Shown piece after piece: positions 41,612-49,218 of a stretch of DNA of 64,000 bases. The stretch's first letter is position 1; each line of letters begins with the position of its first letter. Location of the stretch: the NCBI GenBank assembly GCA_025454405.1, contig JALOON010000014.1, positions 1 to 64,000 of the forward strand, in the 5' to 3' direction. Both the position numbers and the translations under genes were made by a program. The DNA is from Oscillatoriaceae cyanobacterium Prado104 (lineage in GTDB: Bacteria; Cyanobacteriota; Cyanobacteriia; Cyanobacteriales; Microcoleaceae). The notes beneath the pieces were generated by a model that made no database searches, was not told where the DNA came from, and saw only the letters and a program-made list of their open reading frames with translations.

Positions 41612-42073
41612 TCAATTAGTTTTATAGAGAAGACGATTCAGTAATTCTCTTCCCCTCTCATCAAACACTTGCAGACGAATGACTTGCGGAGCGCTCGGTT
41701 GCCATGCAACTTGATAGCGGTAATCGCCATTATTCCAGGTATAAACCTGACTTTGGCTATTGCCTGAAACTCTTGCCCCTTTAAGCGTTAGGCTATTACG
41801 TGTTCTCAGATTTACCCCGTAGTAGCTAAAGTCATCTCCATTCTGGCCAATAGCCACTAGCCATTCTTTATCAGTAAATGCAGCTCTCTTGACATCAGGA
41901 CGGGGTGCATTAGGACGGGGTGCTAACATTATACGTATAAGTTCCTTTGCAGCTTCTGAACCTATGCCTGTCAAAATTCGTATTACAGCATCCTGACCCG
42001 ATTGAGCATTGGCAGAACCAGCATTCACAGTTAGAGCAACAGTGAGATATGCAATGCAAAGAATTTTTTTCAT
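41612..42073 (-). CDS. secreted protein of unknown function
   Basis: A 153-residue protein with a signal peptide (KKILCIAYLTVALTVNAGSA, cleavage near NAQS). The mature part has a helical start and a beta-rich region (EWLVAIGQNGDDFSYYGVNL, YRYQVAWQPSAPQVIRLQVF). I do not recognise a family. The start at 42073 is chosen because the signal peptide begins there; eight further codons upstream are open. Confidence 0.65.
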   Translation of the reverse strand: MKKILCIAYLTVALTVNAGSANAQSGQDAVIRILTGIGSEAAKELIRIMLAPRPNAPRPDVKRAAFTDKEWLVAIGQNGDDFSYYGVNLRTRNSLTLKGARVSGNSQSQVYTWNNGDYRYQVAWQPSAPQVIRLQVFDERGRELLNRLLYKTN

Positions 42074-42366
42074 ACTTAATGCCCTCAAATAATACAAATC
42101 AATCTGAGTGAATCGGGTGAGAAAAATTCCCGATTATTTCCTTATTAAACCGAGAGTTCGACGAGGAATCATCGTTGCAGTACAATGCTCTTTTTGGTTG
42201 GTTTATACTGCACATTTGTGGTTTAACTGCGATCAGTCTAAAATAACTCCTACTTTTTATCAATCGGATCGAGATCGGAACTTTTTCCCAAAAAATCCCA
42301 AAAATGTCGGGAAAATGTCGGAAAGATCGGATAGGATAGGAATTACCGCACTCATGTGACCGATCT
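42074..42366. other. intergenic stretch, nothing recognised
   Basis: About 290 bases between divergent genes, AT-rich, containing the promoters of both. AAAATGTCGGGAAAATGTCGG near 42300 is a short tandem repeat. Confidence 0.4.
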
Positions 42367-43731
42367 ATGGATATCGCAGAAGTCTTGAAACTCGCTGACG
42401 AACTGCTGTTTGCCCATTCAGGCCAACACCTAGACTATCTGCAAGAAACAATTCTTAAAGGAACGTTACAAAGTCAGAAATATGCCAAAATTGCCTCGGA
42501 CAACCATTTAAGTGAAGGTCATGTTCGAGATAGGGCCTCGGAATTATGGCAAACTTTATCCGATGTTTTAGGGGAAGATGTTAATAAATTAAATGCCCGG
42601 AATATTTTAGAAAAAATTATTATTTCTAAGAGTGGCTCAATTGGATATTTGGGAAATGAAAACAAAGTAAGCATTTCTTCAAATCGAATGCGATCGCCTA
42701 AATCTTCTCCCCTATCCAAGCCAACTGCAAACAAACCCTACTTAGACATAGATAACGCCCCTGAAATTACCGCATTTTACGGACGAAGCGATGAATTAAA
42801 CACTTTAAAAACCTGGCTAATTCAAGATTGCTCCCGCATCATTACCTTAACTGGCATTATCGGAATTGGCAAAACCACCCTAGCCATCAAACTAATTGAA
42901 GAAATCCCAACGCAATTTGAATATATTGTTTATCGCAGTCTCCGCTATTCTCCAACTATAGATAGTTTTTTAACCGATTTATTGCCAGCTTTTATTTCCC
43001 CCATTATTCCCAATACCCTCGATCGCCAAGTCGATGTCTTGCTTAAGTTTTTACGCAAACATTGCTGTTTAATTATTATTGATGATTTACAGATGTTGTT
43101 TCAGCCAGGACAATTGGCCGGTCATTATAAACCAGAATTTGAAGGATACCATCTTTTATTTAAACAGATTGCACAATTGTCTAATGCCAGTAGTTTGTTG
43201 TTGATTACTAGCGAACAACCAGAAGATGCGATCGCTACTCGTTATAAATTCACCCGCTGTTTAAAACTCACAGGTTTGGGAGAGTCTGCTAAAGAAATAT
43301 TAAGAGATAAAGAACTGTCAGATGAACAGATGTGGGACACCTTAATTGAAAAGTATCAGAGTCATCCTTTATGCTTAGAAATGACAGCCACGATGATTGA
43401 AGAATTATTCGCAGGCAATGTAACGGATTTTTTAGCTTATCCTTCTTTGATATTAAGTAACGAGATTGGCTCTCAACTAAGTCGGGTATGGGTAAGGTTA
43501 ACTGAATCAGAACAGGAGATTGTGAAATATTTGGCGCTTCAAGAAAAAGCTATTAATTTGATGGAAGTTTTACAAGTAATGTTCGATCGTTATAACACAG
43601 AGATCGCATTAAATGCAATCCGCTCCTTGAAAAGACGTTGTTTTTTAGAAGCTTATCAAAATGGCGTTGGCTCATCCTTGTTAAGGCTAGATCGGACTTT
43701 AGAAGCCTATGCGCGATCGATAAACAATTAA
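42367..43731 (+). CDS. NB-ARC NTPase with vMAP-type N-terminal domain
   Basis: A 454-residue STAND protein. The N-terminal 90 residues (LQETILKGTLQSQKYAKIAS, SEGHVRDRASELWQTLSDVL, NKLNARNILEKI) match the vWA-MoxR-associated protein N-terminal helix-turn-helix domain, common at the start of cyanobacterial NB-ARC proteins. The NTPase has a P-loop TGIIGIGKTTLAI near residue 165, Walker B CLIIIDDLQ, and the winged helix with LTESEQEIVKYLALQEKAIN. Such proteins usually continue into WD40 or TPR sensor repeats; this one ends after the winged helix, so its sensor may be separate or lost. Confidence 0.85.
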   Translation: MDIAEVLKLADELLFAHSGQHLDYLQETILKGTLQSQKYAKIASDNHLSEGHVRDRASELWQTLSDVLGEDVNKLNARNILEKIIISKSGSIGYLGNENKVSISSNRMRSPKSSPLSKPTANKPYLDIDNAPEITAFYGRSDELNTLKTWLIQDCSRIITLTGIIGIGKTTLAIKLIEEIPTQFEYIVYRSLRYSPTIDSFLTDLLPAFISPIIPNTLDRQVDVLLKFLRKHCCLIIIDDLQMLFQPGQLAGHYKPEFEGYHLLFKQIAQLSNASSLLLITSEQPEDAIATRYKFTRCLKLTGLGESAKEILRDKELSDEQMWDTLIEKYQSHPLCLEMTATMIEELFAGNVTDFLAYPSLILSNEIGSQLSRVWVRLTESEQEIVKYLALQEKAINLMEVLQVMFDRYNTEIALNAIRSLKRRCFLEAYQNGVGSSLLRLDRTLEAYARSINN

Positions 43732-43795
43732 ATTGACTAGCTAAATCGCCCAACGGACAAATAGAATTTGATGAGAATATTGGTGTCACACAAAA

Positions 43796-44035
43796 TCATT
43801 GGTTTTCTTTACCCCATGCGTCTTTACGAATGTCGTCTAGGGTGATATTTTTTCCTGACCAGATTCCGGCTAGATCGAAAAAGGATTGTTCTCGATCGGA
43901 GTCATCGTTTTTTTGTTCGATCGTTTTAGTTTGGCTGGCTTGAAATTCTAGAAATTCGATAAATTCAATAACTTTATTGCGTTGTTCGGGGGAAAACTGT
44001 TGGATTTTTTGGATTGCCATTTCTAGGGTTAACAT
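43796..44035 (-). CDS. DUF2281 antitoxin-like protein
   Basis: A 79-residue protein: LTLEMAIQKIQQFSPEQRNK, VIEFIEFLEFQASQTK, SFFDLAGIWSGKNITLDDIR, KDAWGKEN. This is the helix plus acidic tail arrangement of DUF2281-type antitoxins. The frame is open 40 codons upstream and includes the first 38 residues of a DUF433 protein, but GAGGAG six bases before the ATG at 44035 makes that the more natural start. No PIN gene follows directly; the next gene downstream is the NB-ARC gene on the other strand. Confidence 0.65.
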   Translation of the reverse strand: MLTLEMAIQKIQQFSPEQRNKVIEFIEFLEFQASQTKTIEQKNDDSDREQSFFDLAGIWSGKNITLDDIRKDAWGKENQ

Positions 44036-44155
44036 GGGTTTCTCCTCGTTCGCCAGGTATTCAAGCACTTCATAAACTGTAATTCGCAAGCCGCGCACGC
44101 AAGGCTTAGCACCGCGTTTATTGGGTTCGATCGTAATGTGGTTTCGGTAGTTCAT
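44036..44155 (-). pseudogene. N-terminal half of a DUF433 antitoxin fused in frame to the DUF2281 gene
   Basis: From the ATG at 44155 the frame encodes MNYRNHITIEPNKRGAKPCV, RGLRITVYEVLEYLA, almost identical to the DUF433 antitoxin at 45410-45640, and then runs without a stop into the DUF2281 reading frame. The C-terminal half of DUF433 is missing. Upstream bases (TTCATAGTT) are the same as in front of the intact copy. Confidence 0.7.
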
Positions 44156-44185
44156 AGTTTGATATGGGATTTTTAGCAGATCGGT

Positions 44186-44575
44186 TTAGAGAACAGATTT
44201 CAGTCCAAGACGATCGACGAATGGAAGAAAGTCCCGATCGGCAAATAAGAGTTCGTGATTGTTTTCGATGCAGAAGGTGGCGATAATGACATCGATCGTT
44301 TTGCGAACTGTGATGCCTTGCTTTCTGAGGGTGCGAAAGTTGTCAGCACTTTTGATGGCGAGGTCGGCTTCGAGGAAATTGAAGACGCTGAGATTGGTGA
44401 GGAGATGCTTGGCCCTGTTGTAGTCGGAGTCTTGACGAAACCCTTGGAGGACTTCGGTGAGGATAAGGTTGCCGATCGCGATCGGTTTGGTGGTGAGGAG
44501 TTGGTCAAGGCGATCGGTTTGTGGGGTGGATTGTCCGTTAAAGTAGTCAATCCAGAAGCTGGAATCAACAATAAT
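44186..44575 (-). CDS. VapC-like PIN toxin without a standard start codon
   Basis: The minus strand has an uninterrupted frame of about 130 codons: IIVDSSFWIDYFNGQSTPQT, GNLILTEVLQGFRQDSDYNR, VRKTIDVIIATFCIENNHEL, LFADRDFLPFVDRLGLKSVL, stop at 44186-44188. All PIN acidic residues (VDSS, TEVL, TIDV, ADRD) are present. No ATG, GTG or TTG stands where the family starts: the codons before IIVD are AAT AGT AAG CCC ACG. ATT or ACG near the stop of vapB would have to serve, by coupling with vapB translation, or the toxin is silenced. Confidence 0.72.
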   Translation of the reverse strand: MIVDSSFWIDYFNGQSTPQTDRLDQLLTTKPIAIGNLILTEVLQGFRQDSDYNRAKHLLTNLSVFNFLEADLAIKSADNFRTLRKQGITVRKTIDVIIATFCIENNHELLFADRDFLPFVDRLGLKSVL

Positions 44576-44585
44576 CGTGGGCTTA

Positions 44586-44786
44586 CTATTGTTCCGTATC
44601 CGTTCTCATGCGATTGAGGTCGCCGTCCCAGGCGAGTTTACCCCGTAGCGCACGTAGGTTCTCTTGGTTTTTCATTTGGATCAGCAGGTTCAGGGCCAAT
44701 TCGATGACTTCTTGTTGTGCAGTCAGTCCGGTGACTTGGAGCGCATTGGTGATGAGGGAGCTATCGATTTCGATCGTGCTTTTCAT
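44586..44786 (-). CDS. VapB-like antitoxin
   Basis: A 66-residue ribbon-helix-helix-type antitoxin: MKSTIEIDSSLITNALQVTG, LTAQQEVIELALNLLIQMKN, with a C-terminal WDGDLNRMRTD segment for toxin binding. This is the VapB type in which STIEID forms the DNA-binding strand. The start at 44786 fits the family; 13 codons upstream are open. It lies directly upstream of, and nearly overlaps, the VapC-like frame. Confidence 0.82.
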   Translation of the reverse strand: MKSTIEIDSSLITNALQVTGLTAQQEVIELALNLLIQMKNQENLRALRGKLAWDGDLNRMRTDTEQ

Positions 44787-44872
44787 AGGTGTTTTTGGGG
44801 TGAGTTTTATCGCTCGCGCTTTCATCCGATTATAAGCGATCGCCCATCAGCAGCGAGCGACATCTAGCGTAT

Positions 44873-45028
44873 CTATGTATGCACAACAAGTTCAACTTTG
44901 AACCAAGGGCTGTCACTGGATATCGCGACGTACTCTCCAACTGCTGGGATACGTGCGAATTCACGCTTCTCGTTGAGCCAGTCGCGTTGTTTAGGGCTGC
45001 GGGTATGTGAAAAGACTTTCATGGTCAT
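44873..45028 (-). CDS. small protein of unknown function
   Basis: A 51-residue frame from the ATG at 45028, preceded by CTAAAGGAGTCCACT, a good ribosome site: VFSHTRSPKQRDWLNEKREF, then IPAVGEYVAISSDSPWFKVE and LVVHT. The end VGEYVAxSxDSPWxKVxLVVH is a pattern I have seen in longer hypothetical proteins, so this may be truncated at the C-terminus. Confidence 0.5.
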   Translation of the reverse strand: MTMKVFSHTRSPKQRDWLNEKREFARIPAVGEYVAISSDSPWFKVELVVHT

Positions 45029-45080
45029 AGTGGACTCCTTTAGCCACATAACTTATAATTATATCGCAGTTGCGGTACAA

Positions 45081-45413
45081 TTATGATAAAGCAAGCAGCG
45101 ATAAATTCTCATCTTCATAAAATAATTCGATCGCGTTAAAATTACGACGTAACAAATTTTCAACTTGCAATGTCGAACAGTTTCCCAGGCGAAGCCAAAT
45201 AACTTTCGGTGGATTTCCAAATACTAAGCTCAGGTCGTGCATGTCTGCGTCTTTCGAGACAATCATCAAGTTATTGTCTTTTGCATAATCCCAAACTATT
45301 GGGTCGATTGTTGCTTTCATTCCCACATCTCGAACGTGAAGCGAATTTGGGAAAATATCGCTCAAACGATTCGGCAACTTAGGCGACAAATTTTCATCAA
45401 AAAGTAATTTCAT
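45081..45413 (-). CDS. DUF5615 PIN-like toxin
   Basis: A 110-residue protein: MKLLFDENLSPKLPNRLSDI (with the FDENL acidic motif), VWDYAKDNNLMIVSKDADMH, DLSLVFGNPPKVIWLRLGNC. This is the Mut7-C/DUF5615 PIN-like fold, the toxin partner of DUF433. It overlaps the DUF433 gene by four bases. A 100-base copy of its 3' half is found at 39330-39437. Confidence 0.88.
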   Translation of the reverse strand: MKLLFDENLSPKLPNRLSDIFPNSLHVRDVGMKATIDPIVWDYAKDNNLMIVSKDADMHDLSLVFGNPPKVIWLRLGNCSTLQVENLLRRNFNAIELFYEDENLSLLALS

Positions 45414-45640
45414 GCAGATAAGGTTGCGGTCATCAACCGACGCTCGCGATCGGCAGCATAAGCAATGCAGGCTTTTAAATCTTCTCGCGTCAGATCGGGA
45501 AAATCTTCGAGAATTTCTGCTTCGGTCATCTCGGAAGCCAGGTACTCAAGCACTTCATAAACCGTAATTCGCAAGCCCCGCACACAAGGCTTACCACCGC
45601 GTTTATTTGGTTCGATCGTGATGTGGTTTCGGTAGTTCAT
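45410..45640 (-). CDS. DUF433 antitoxin
   Basis: A 76-residue protein with the DUF433 helix-turn-helix: NYRNHITIEPNKRGGKPCVR, GLRITVYEVLEYLASEMTEA, EILEDFPDLTREDLKACIAY. It is the DNA-binding antitoxin of the DUF433/DUF5615 pair. The start MNYRNHI is used because it is shared with the fragment at 44155. Leader bases repeat at 35912 and 40778. Confidence 0.9.
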   Translation of the reverse strand: MNYRNHITIEPNKRGGKPCVRGLRITVYEVLEYLASEMTEAEILEDFPDLTREDLKACIAYAADRERRLMTATLSA

Positions 45641-45699
45641 AGTTGGAATTATCGTCATTGTGTTCTCGATCTTTGCAAAATCTTAGCCTATGTCAGTTT

Positions 45700-45893
45700 A
45701 ATTCCCAATGTTACCTCACCATAACGCAAACATAAATCCATCCTGTCTCGTCCAATAGCATATTCTCCCGGCAACTCATTCAAGCTCATAACTGTCCCTC
45801 ATCTAAGTTACTTTCAAAACGTTCGATGAAGTTCTAAACTCTGCTTCTGAGCACATGAGGATTAAGAGAGGGAAACTGCCAAATGACAAAGTT
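45700..45893 (-). pseudogene. decayed copy of the DUF6036/small-protein gene pair
   Basis: On the minus strand the right part reads FPSLNPHVLRSR, an in-frame stop, then NFIERFESNLDEGQL, matching the end of the DUF6036-like fragment at 36217. It is followed by MSLNELPGEYAIGRDRMDLC, matching the start of the gene at 35928-36215 and ending after 33 codons. Both pieces are too damaged to work. Confidence 0.5.
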
Positions 45894-46805
45894 TCACTCT
45901 TCCACCCGATAGCCCAATTCGGCCAAACGGGTGCGCGATTGCCTCCATTTAGGCTGCACTTTGACAAATAATTCTAAATATACTTTGCCCTCAATTAACT
46001 TTTGAATTTGTTCGCGCGCCGCACTGCCGATCGACTTGAGCATTGTTCCGCTTTTACCGATTAAAATTCCTTTTTGAGAATCCCGCTCGACGTGAATTGT
46101 AGCTAGAATTCGGGTGATTTTCGGTTCTTCTTCTACCAAATCGATCGCGATCGCTACTGAATGCGGCACTTCTTCCCGCGTTAGCAACAAAATTTGTTCT
46201 CGGATCAATTCCCCCATAATAAATCGTTCTGGTTGGTCTGTTACCAAATCCGGCGGGTAATAATAAGGCCCTTCCTCTAAATTATCGACTAACAACTGTT
46301 GCAGCGATGCAACTCCTTCACCTGTCAAAGCCGAAAATTTGACAACCGGCCACTGAGGATTGACAATTTGCTCGTAAGAACGGTCGATCGCCCCGCTATC
46401 TGCCGGCTGTTCGTCTAACTTGTTAAGTCCGAAAATCACCGGAATTTCCACATCTTTCAGCAAATCTACAATAAACCGATCGCCCCCGCCCGCAACCACC
46501 GATCCGTCAACGACAAACAGCACTACATCGACCGATCGGATCGCTATTTGAGCGTTTTGCAACAAAACTTTACCCAATTGGTGGTGGGGCTTGTGAATTC
46601 CGGGAGTATCGACAAAAATTATTTGTGCCTCCGGTGCCGTCAGAATGCCCCGCAGGCGGTTGCGCGTCGTCTGGGCTACCGGCGAAGTAATCGCAATTTT
46701 CTGCCCCACCAACTGATTCATCAGCGTTGACTTGCCGACATTGGGGCGTCCCACAATCCCCACAAAGCCCGATTTGTATCCCGCCGGAGCCGCAGGAACA
46801 CTCAT
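45894..46805 (-). CDS. era: GTPase Era
   Basis: A 303-residue Ras-like GTPase with a C-terminal KH domain, which binds the 3' end of 16S rRNA and helps 30S ribosome assembly. G1 GIVGRPNVGKSTL, G3 VDTPGIHKPHHQLG, and G4 GLNKLDE are intact; the KH domain follows with GILIGKSGTMLKSIG near residue 255. The frame is open 16 codons upstream to a TTG, but length and alignment with the family favour the ATG at 46805. Surrounding toxin genes end here. Confidence 0.96.
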   Translation of the reverse strand: MSVPAAPAGYKSGFVGIVGRPNVGKSTLMNQLVGQKIAITSPVAQTTRNRLRGILTAPEAQIIFVDTPGIHKPHHQLGKVLLQNAQIAIRSVDVVLFVVDGSVVAGGGDRFIVDLLKDVEIPVIFGLNKLDEQPADSGAIDRSYEQIVNPQWPVVKFSALTGEGVASLQQLLVDNLEEGPYYYPPDLVTDQPERFIMGELIREQILLLTREEVPHSVAIAIDLVEEEPKITRILATIHVERDSQKGILIGKSGTMLKSIGSAAREQIQKLIEGKVYLELFVKVQPKWRQSRTRLAELGYRVEE

Positions 46806-46853
46806 AATTTCCGATACGTCAAAAACTTTGCTATCTTCCACAAAAATCACCAA

Positions 46854-47328
46854 TTTTTAAGCTCCTTCTCTATCTATTGTCCCTCCAAAAGGCTCAAACG
46901 CCAATCGATCGCCGCTGAGGTATCGCTGGCAACACTCACAGCTTTAATTGCCTGCAAATAGTGTAGGGGCGAAGCGAAGCGGAGGGGGTGTCCCCGTGTC
47001 CGCCCGCTCATGTTCCAGAAAGCTTGATATCTGAGACAAAATTTGATAGAGTGCCGGATGATATCGATCGAAAATGAATCTAGCTGGTGAAACCGACTGC
47101 CAATGCTGTAACAATTTCAGGTAAATATCTTATTTAACTGCAACTGTTTTACAGTCGATCGGAATGCATCAGTTCTCACATTTTTGAAAGTGTCTGCTAG
47201 CTAATAAGTTAGGTGGGTGAAACTCAACCTCAAAAGCTCGGAATCGTCAGGTGTTTAATCAACTGAAAAACATTTTTTTGAGCGTACCTAATTACTGCTA
47301 ACCCTAAAAAGCTGAGGAGATGAATCGG
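46854..47328. other. intergenic stretch, nothing recognised
   Basis: About 470 bases between divergent genes. It contains a GC-rich patch (AAGCGGAGGGGGTGTCCCCG near 46980) and is otherwise AT-rich. I see no RNA gene. Confidence 0.4.
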
Positions 47329-47763
47329 ATGAAATCGTCAAAATTATTTTGGACTTGCTGCACGGTTTTAGTAGCAAGTTTGCCTGGAACGGCCTTCGCT
47401 CAATCAGTTGTAACAACAACTGAAGCGGGTATTGACTACAAGGGCGGCTCGATGAAGTACCAAACATTACCGGGCAAAATCCGCGAGAGAACTTTGCCCA
47501 GAGCCTTCGATTTTCCAATTATTACCAATGTTGCTACTGATACCAGTATCACCAGCGACCACATAATTACTGATGAATTTCGCCCGTCGGCTACGTCGCC
47601 TGCAGAATTCACCAGAGCGCTCACTTCGTGGTCGGAAGCTATCAGAGAATGTTTGCGCAAACAGCCTCGGTTGATTCGCGCCAGCACCAAAAACCCCATT
47701 CAAATTAACGGCAGAGTAGGCACGATCGTCAGAAATGCCAATAACCGTGCTGTTTGTAAGTAA
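47329..47763 (+). CDS. secreted protein of unknown function
   Basis: A 144-residue protein with a signal peptide (LFWTCCTVLVASLPGTAFAQ, cleavage after AFA). The mature part contains TSITSDHIITDEFRPSATSP and two cysteines (IRECLRKQPR and the terminal CK), which might form a disulfide. No family is recognised. GAGGAG stands nine bases before the ATG at 47329, better than the ATG at 47320. A strong terminator follows. Confidence 0.6.
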   Translation: MKSSKLFWTCCTVLVASLPGTAFAQSVVTTTEAGIDYKGGSMKYQTLPGKIRERTLPRAFDFPIITNVATDTSITSDHIITDEFRPSATSPAEFTRALTSWSEAIRECLRKQPRLIRASTKNPIQINGRVGTIVRNANNRAVCK

Positions 47764-47864
47764 GATCGACTCTAATTAATCGATAGACCTCTTAGAAAAA
47801 TAGCTTGGCAATCTTTAAATCGGAGTTCATCTGCAGTCGTTCGAGAGGTCTGTCACGAACAGTA

Positions 47865-47895
47865 AAAAGAGCAATAGCAAAACTATTGCTCTTTT
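47865..47895. terminator. bidirectional Rho-independent terminator
   Basis: AAAAGAGCAATAG and CTATTGCTCTTTT form a perfect 13-base stem with a 5-base loop, with A-rich and T-rich ends on either side. It lies between two convergent genes and can serve both. Confidence 0.8.
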
Positions 47896-47954
47896 GATTA
47901 TTAATACTACAGTCAAAACTAGCGCGATCGAAAGTTTCTGCTTTACGAACTTCT

Positions 47955-48233
47955 TTACGAAACGGTACAAAATTCATGGCAAAATTCGTTCTCGTTCAAC
48001 AGAATTTCGCCGTAGTCAGGAATCCAAGCCAACCATTTATTGTCTGCACACTGACACAACAGCCACGCTTCATCAAAGCTGAATGCGGTTGGCGGCTCGA
48101 ACAATTTTACCCAAGTAGAAGGGGCATATTGGGGTGCGGGAGGGTTCTCGCGCTCTGCCAGTTGTTCCCAAGCGCGGGCGCTGCCCTGCGTCGGTTGCGG
48201 TTCCCAGCTACGGACATCAGATTCCAGTGTCAT
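47955..48233 (-). CDS. conserved cyanobacterial protein of unknown function
   Basis: A 92-residue soluble protein: SDVRSWEPQPTQGSARAWEQ, then STWVKLFEPPTAFSFDEAWL and LAWIPDYGEILLNENEFC. It is tryptophan-rich and acidic, without a known motif. An AAAGGAG sequence six bases before the ATG at 48233 fixes the start, although the frame is open further to 48338. Confidence 0.65.
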   Translation of the reverse strand: MTLESDVRSWEPQPTQGSARAWEQLAERENPPAPQYAPSTWVKLFEPPTAFSFDEAWLLCQCADNKWLAWIPDYGEILLNENEFCHEFCTVS

Positions 48234-48362
48234 AAAAACTCCTTTCCAGCCAATAGCCTGCAATTTTTGCGGGGTTGTCACGACGCAGCGTGCAGGCACA
48301 TAAAAATTATTCTGTACTTTATGATACAGAATTCTCATTTGAAAAGTGCATGACCGTAGTAA

Positions 48363-48540
48363 AACTTTACAACCGAGAGCAAAAAATTTGGGAGGGGGAG
48401 AGTGGGAGAGGGGAAGTTCTGAGTTTTAAGTTTTGAGTTTTGAACTTCAGAACTGTCTTTAACTCACAACTCAAAATTCACAACTCAAAACTCCTTAACC
48501 ACTGTCAACTATCAACTGTCAACTGTCAACTGTTTAAGGT
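48363..48540. repeat. short tandem repeats (TTTTGAGTT / AACTCAAAA and TGTCAAC)
   Basis: Inverted groups of TTTTGAGTT and AACTCAAAA around 48425-48490, then CAACTATCAACTGTCAACTG up to the start of the Nudix-like gene. The same two repeat types are combined at 28314-28410. Confidence 0.8.
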
Positions 48541-49119
48541 ATGAAAGTAACTGAAAAAGCGCACTGGAAAACACTCGATCGCATAGTAGAAATTAACTCT
48601 CGTTGGCTAACACTAATTGCCGAACATCTCGAAAATACAGAAGGTGAAATTCTCGAATACTGGCGGGTAGAAAGAGCAGATTCAGTAATTGTTTTAACAA
48701 TTCAAGACAACAACTTCTTGTTTCCCGTACCGATGTATCGGCCGGGAATCGGAGAAACAACTCTGGATTTTCCCGGAGGTCGCATTCTCGCTGGAGAGAG
48801 CGCAGAAGCGGCAGTTCCGAGTATTATCAAAAAGGAATTAGGAGTGACAGAAGATGCGATCGATCGCATCGTGCCTATAAATGCGATCGGATGGGCAATT
48901 AACAGTTCGTTTTCCAATCAAAAACTTTACGGTTTTGTCGCAAAATTGCATCCCAGAGTTGAAGTAAATCCCGAACTTATCGGCGCTAGATATCCGATAA
49001 CAATAGAAGGGATGCGCGAGTTACTCAAACAATTAACTTGCCTGCAATGTCGGTCATTGCTGTTAGAAGTGCTCGACGATAACTATCTATCAAGTTTGGG
49101 CTTTGATTTGAGATTTTAG
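48541..49119 (+). CDS. Nudix hydrolase-like protein
   Basis: A 192-residue protein with the ADP-ribose-pyrophosphatase type layout: a beta strand with EYWRVERADSVIVLTIQDNN, then the Nudix box region DFPGGRILAGESAEAAVPSI and IKKELGV. The consensus GX5EX7REUXEEXGU is only partly met: the box is shortened after the helix and one of the metal-binding Glu residues appears to be missing. It may hydrolyse a nucleoside diphosphate derivative weakly or only bind it. The repeat array runs up to its ATG, leaving no clear ribosome site. Confidence 0.72.
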   Translation: MKVTEKAHWKTLDRIVEINSRWLTLIAEHLENTEGEILEYWRVERADSVIVLTIQDNNFLFPVPMYRPGIGETTLDFPGGRILAGESAEAAVPSIIKKELGVTEDAIDRIVPINAIGWAINSSFSNQKLYGFVAKLHPRVEVNPELIGARYPITIEGMRELLKQLTCLQCRSLLLEVLDDNYLSSLGFDLRF

Positions 49120-49218
49120 ATCGATCGTTGCTGCTAGATTGTAGATTGTAAGTGGGCAATTGTTGCTCGATACTCGCCCAGTTGAAATTGCTGAAAACCA
49201 AGTTCGCCAAAATAACTC

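Noticed and set aside
44200-44571. 123-codon serine- and proline-rich minus-strand frame
   Set aside because: It is another reading frame of the same VapC gene and has low-complexity composition typical of a shadow.
44255-44617. 120-codon plus-strand frame rich in Asp, Glu and Gly
   Set aside because: It is the shadow of the VapC frame on the opposite strand, which has all PIN residues.
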